From the NCBI GenBank assembly GCA_030640865.1, contig DAOWIP010000487.1, positions 1 through 6,408 on the forward strand: a stretch of DNA of 6,408 bases, in the 5' to 3' direction. The notes under the pieces are model-generated. The model was not told where the DNA came from. It did not search any database and was given only the letters and a program-made list of their open reading frames with translations. The stretch comes from Sedimentisphaerales bacterium (lineage in GTDB: Bacteria > Planctomycetota > Phycisphaerae > Sedimentisphaerales > SM23-30). The position numbers were made by a program, and so were the translations under genes. Below, piece by piece: positions 5,051 through 6,408 of the stretch. Each line of letters opens with the position of its first letter. Within the stretch, counting starts at the first letter, position 1.

Positions 5051-6408
5051 TATTGCGTAGTGAACACTTGAAATCCGCTGTAAGCCTCCATACCATGCTC
5101 ACCGATATCAAGACCTTTGAGTTCTTCTTCAGGACTGGTTCGCAGTCCGACAGTAACCTTGATAATAGTAAAGAGCAGCAATCCAAGACCGAATGCCCAG
5201 ATCAGGCACGTTACTGTGCCGAGAATCTGAACACCCAATTGATGAAAACCACCACCGTAAAGCAGCCCGCCGTCGAGATTGAACAATCCGCAGGCAAGCG
5301 TACCCCATACCCCGCACACACCGTGTACGCTAACTGCTCCGACCGGATCGTCAACCTTCAGGACACAATCTATAAAGACTACGCTCAAGACCACCAGTAC
5401 ACCGGCTACGATTCCGATTATTATGGCTCCAATCGGGGAAACGGTTGCGCATCCCGCGGTGATTCCAACGAGTCCCGCCAGTGCCCCGTTCAGGCTCATT
5501 GACGCATCCGGCTTCTTAGACATTATCCAGGAAGTGAACATGGCCGCGATAGCCGCTGCCGCAGCGGAGAGATTAGTGGTTACCGCTATTCGGCCGATCG
5601 AGCCGTCGCCTACTGTCGTACTGCCCGGATTGAACCCGAACCAGCCGAACCACAGGATAAAAACTCCAAGCGCAGCTAACGGTATGTTATGTCCGGGTAT
5701 GGCTCGTGGCTTTTTGTCCGGCCCATATTTGCCGATACGCGGTCCTAATATTATCGCCCCGGCAAGCGCCAGCCAACCACCTACAGAGTGCACTACTGTT
5801 GAACCGGCAAAATCACAAAACCCTTTCGCTTCCAGCCAGCCTTGCCCCGCATCGCCCAGAAGCAGCGATCCCCACGCCCATTTTCCGAAAATCGGATAGA
5901 TTATGACGGTTATTGCAACGCTATAAATCAGATAGGACTTGAACTTGGTCCTCTCGGCCATAGCGCCGGAAACTATCGTCGCCGCGGTCGCTGCGAAGAC
6001 GGTCTGAAAGATCAGAAACGTAAAGTTCCAGTCATTTCCGGCCGGGTCCGTATCACCCAGACAGAACAGGGACGAGCCGAACCAGCCGCCTTCTGTTGCA
6101 CCGAACATCAGGCCGAACCCGATCAGAAAAAAAGCCACTGATCCCACGGAAAAATCCATAAGGTTTTTCATCAGGATATTTACAGCATTTTTAGCACGGG
6201 TGAAACCAGCCTCGACCATGGCAAATCCAGGTTGCATGAAAAACACCAGAAACGCCGCAAGGCAAGTCCAGACGATATTCAAATTCGTTTGAACGGTTTC
6301 CACTGATTCTGCCGTCGCCGGCGCCGCAGCGGTCTGTGCATCCTCGGCGAACACGGCGGTACTCACCACTAAAACCAAAACTAAAACCAAAAACATCCTT
6401 TTAAATTC
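5050..6408 (-). CDS. amt: Ammonium transporter (Amt/MEP/Rh family), probably just cut at its 5' end
   Basis: This is an inner-membrane ammonium channel of at least 448 residues, counted here from the ATG at 6396-6394. A signal peptide (hydrophobic 2-17, cleavage at AVFA-EDA) precedes about eleven membrane segments, the family number. Conserved positions by alignment to E. coli AmtB are Phe134 of the Phe gate; Asp195 and His203 in DFAGSTVVH; GWFGFNPGS (251-259), including the second gate Phe255; and the second pore histidine His358 in VDDPVGAVSVHGVCG. The cytoplasmic C-terminus has TVGLRTSPEEELKGLDIGEHG (415-435), the part that contacts P-II regulators. Upstream of the ATG the frame stays open to the window edge (Glu-Phe-Lys-Arg). 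AGG abuts the ATG with no spacing, and the signal peptide would lack a positive n-region without those residues, so the true start is probably outside. No glnB/glnK gene is in the window downstream; it could lie to the right. Confidence 0.95.
   Translation of the reverse strand, partial: EFKRMFLVLVLVLVVSTAVFAEDAQTAAAPATAESVETVQTNLNIVWTCLAAFLVFFMQPGFAMVEAGFTRAKNAVNILMKNLMDFSVGSVAFFLIGFGLMFGATEGGWFGSSLFCLGDTDPAGNDWNFTFLIFQTVFAATAATIVSGAMAERTKFKSYLIYSVAITVIIYPIFGKWAWGSLLLGDAGQGWLEAKGFCDFAGSTVVHSVGGWLALAGAIILGPRIGKYGPDKKPRAIPGHNIPLAALGVFILWFGWFGFNPGSTTVGDGSIGRIAVTTNLSAAAAAIAAMFTSWIMSKKPDASMSLNGALAGLVGITAGCATVSPIGAIIIGIVAGVLVVLSVVFIDCVLKVDDPVGAVSVHGVCGVWGTLACGLFNLDGGLLYGGGFHQLGVQILGTVTCLIWAFGLGLLLFTIIKVTVGLRTSPEEELKGLDIGEHGMEAYSGFQVFTTQ
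6369..6392. repeat. Two perfect 12-bp repeats within the amt signal-peptide codons
   Basis: CTAAAACCAAAA occurs twice in tandem (6369-6380 and 6381-6392). On the coding strand it encodes alternating Leu-Val residues of the signal-peptide core (residues 3-10). Because one unit is four codons, copy-number slippage would lengthen or shorten the hydrophobic core without a frameshift. Confidence 0.8.

Noticed and set aside
4900..5899. Two long plus-strand open frames (4900-5502 and 5279-5899) opposite amt
   Set aside because: Both lie antisense to conserved Amt motifs; their proteins are low-complexity (Ser/Phe-rich from the polypyrimidine tract, Pro/Ala/Thr-rich from Amt antisense).

Overview
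The window looks like chromosome from a Planctomycetota-type bacterium, probably of the Phycisphaerae/Sedimentisphaerales kind. That guess is an inference. It rests on a Tat-exported sulfatase, Gfo/Idh/MocA oxidoreductase and xylose-isomerase-like TIM-barrel protein lying side by side, on a DUF6786-like protein next to them, on moderate GC, and on roomy spacers full of short degenerate repeats. There is no phage, plasmid, CRISPR, rRNA or tRNA signature.

Layout, left to right. Positions 1-426 (+) hold the C-terminal end of a DUF6786-like protein whose start lies outside the window. It converges on a minus-strand operon across a 221-bp spacer that contains two hairpins and an 8-bp-period repeat. 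The operon is transcribed right to left: a CxPSR-type sulfatase with a Tat/lipoprotein leader (4564-3086), a Tat-exported Gfo/Idh/MocA oxidoreductase starting 2 bp after the sulfatase stop (3083-1698), and a Tat-exported TIM-barrel isomerase/epimerase-like protein starting at a GTG with a strong ribosome binding site (1637-648). A 485-bp non-coding region (4565-5049) follows. It holds a leader hairpin, two arrays of degenerate heptamers, a long polypyrimidine tract and a 200-bp segment bounded by inverted repeats. At the right edge an Amt-family ammonium transporter (minus strand) reads in from outside the window.

The likely biology of the operon is extracytoplasmic processing of a sulfated carbohydrate. 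The sulfatase would remove sulfate, the oxidoreductase could oxidise or reduce a sugar hydroxyl, and the TIM-barrel protein could isomerise, epimerise or eliminate the keto-sugar. All three carry twin-arginine leaders, so they should work together outside the cytoplasm, and the usual name 'sugar phosphate isomerase' is probably misleading here. The sulfatase has Asp where family enzymes carry the catalytic His of the GKWH motif. The Amt transporter serves nitrogen uptake and has no evident link to the operon.

The points most worth a second look are the sulfatase His-to-Asp change, the all-exported three-gene pathway, and the heptamer arrays and inverted-repeat segment between amt and the sulfatase.
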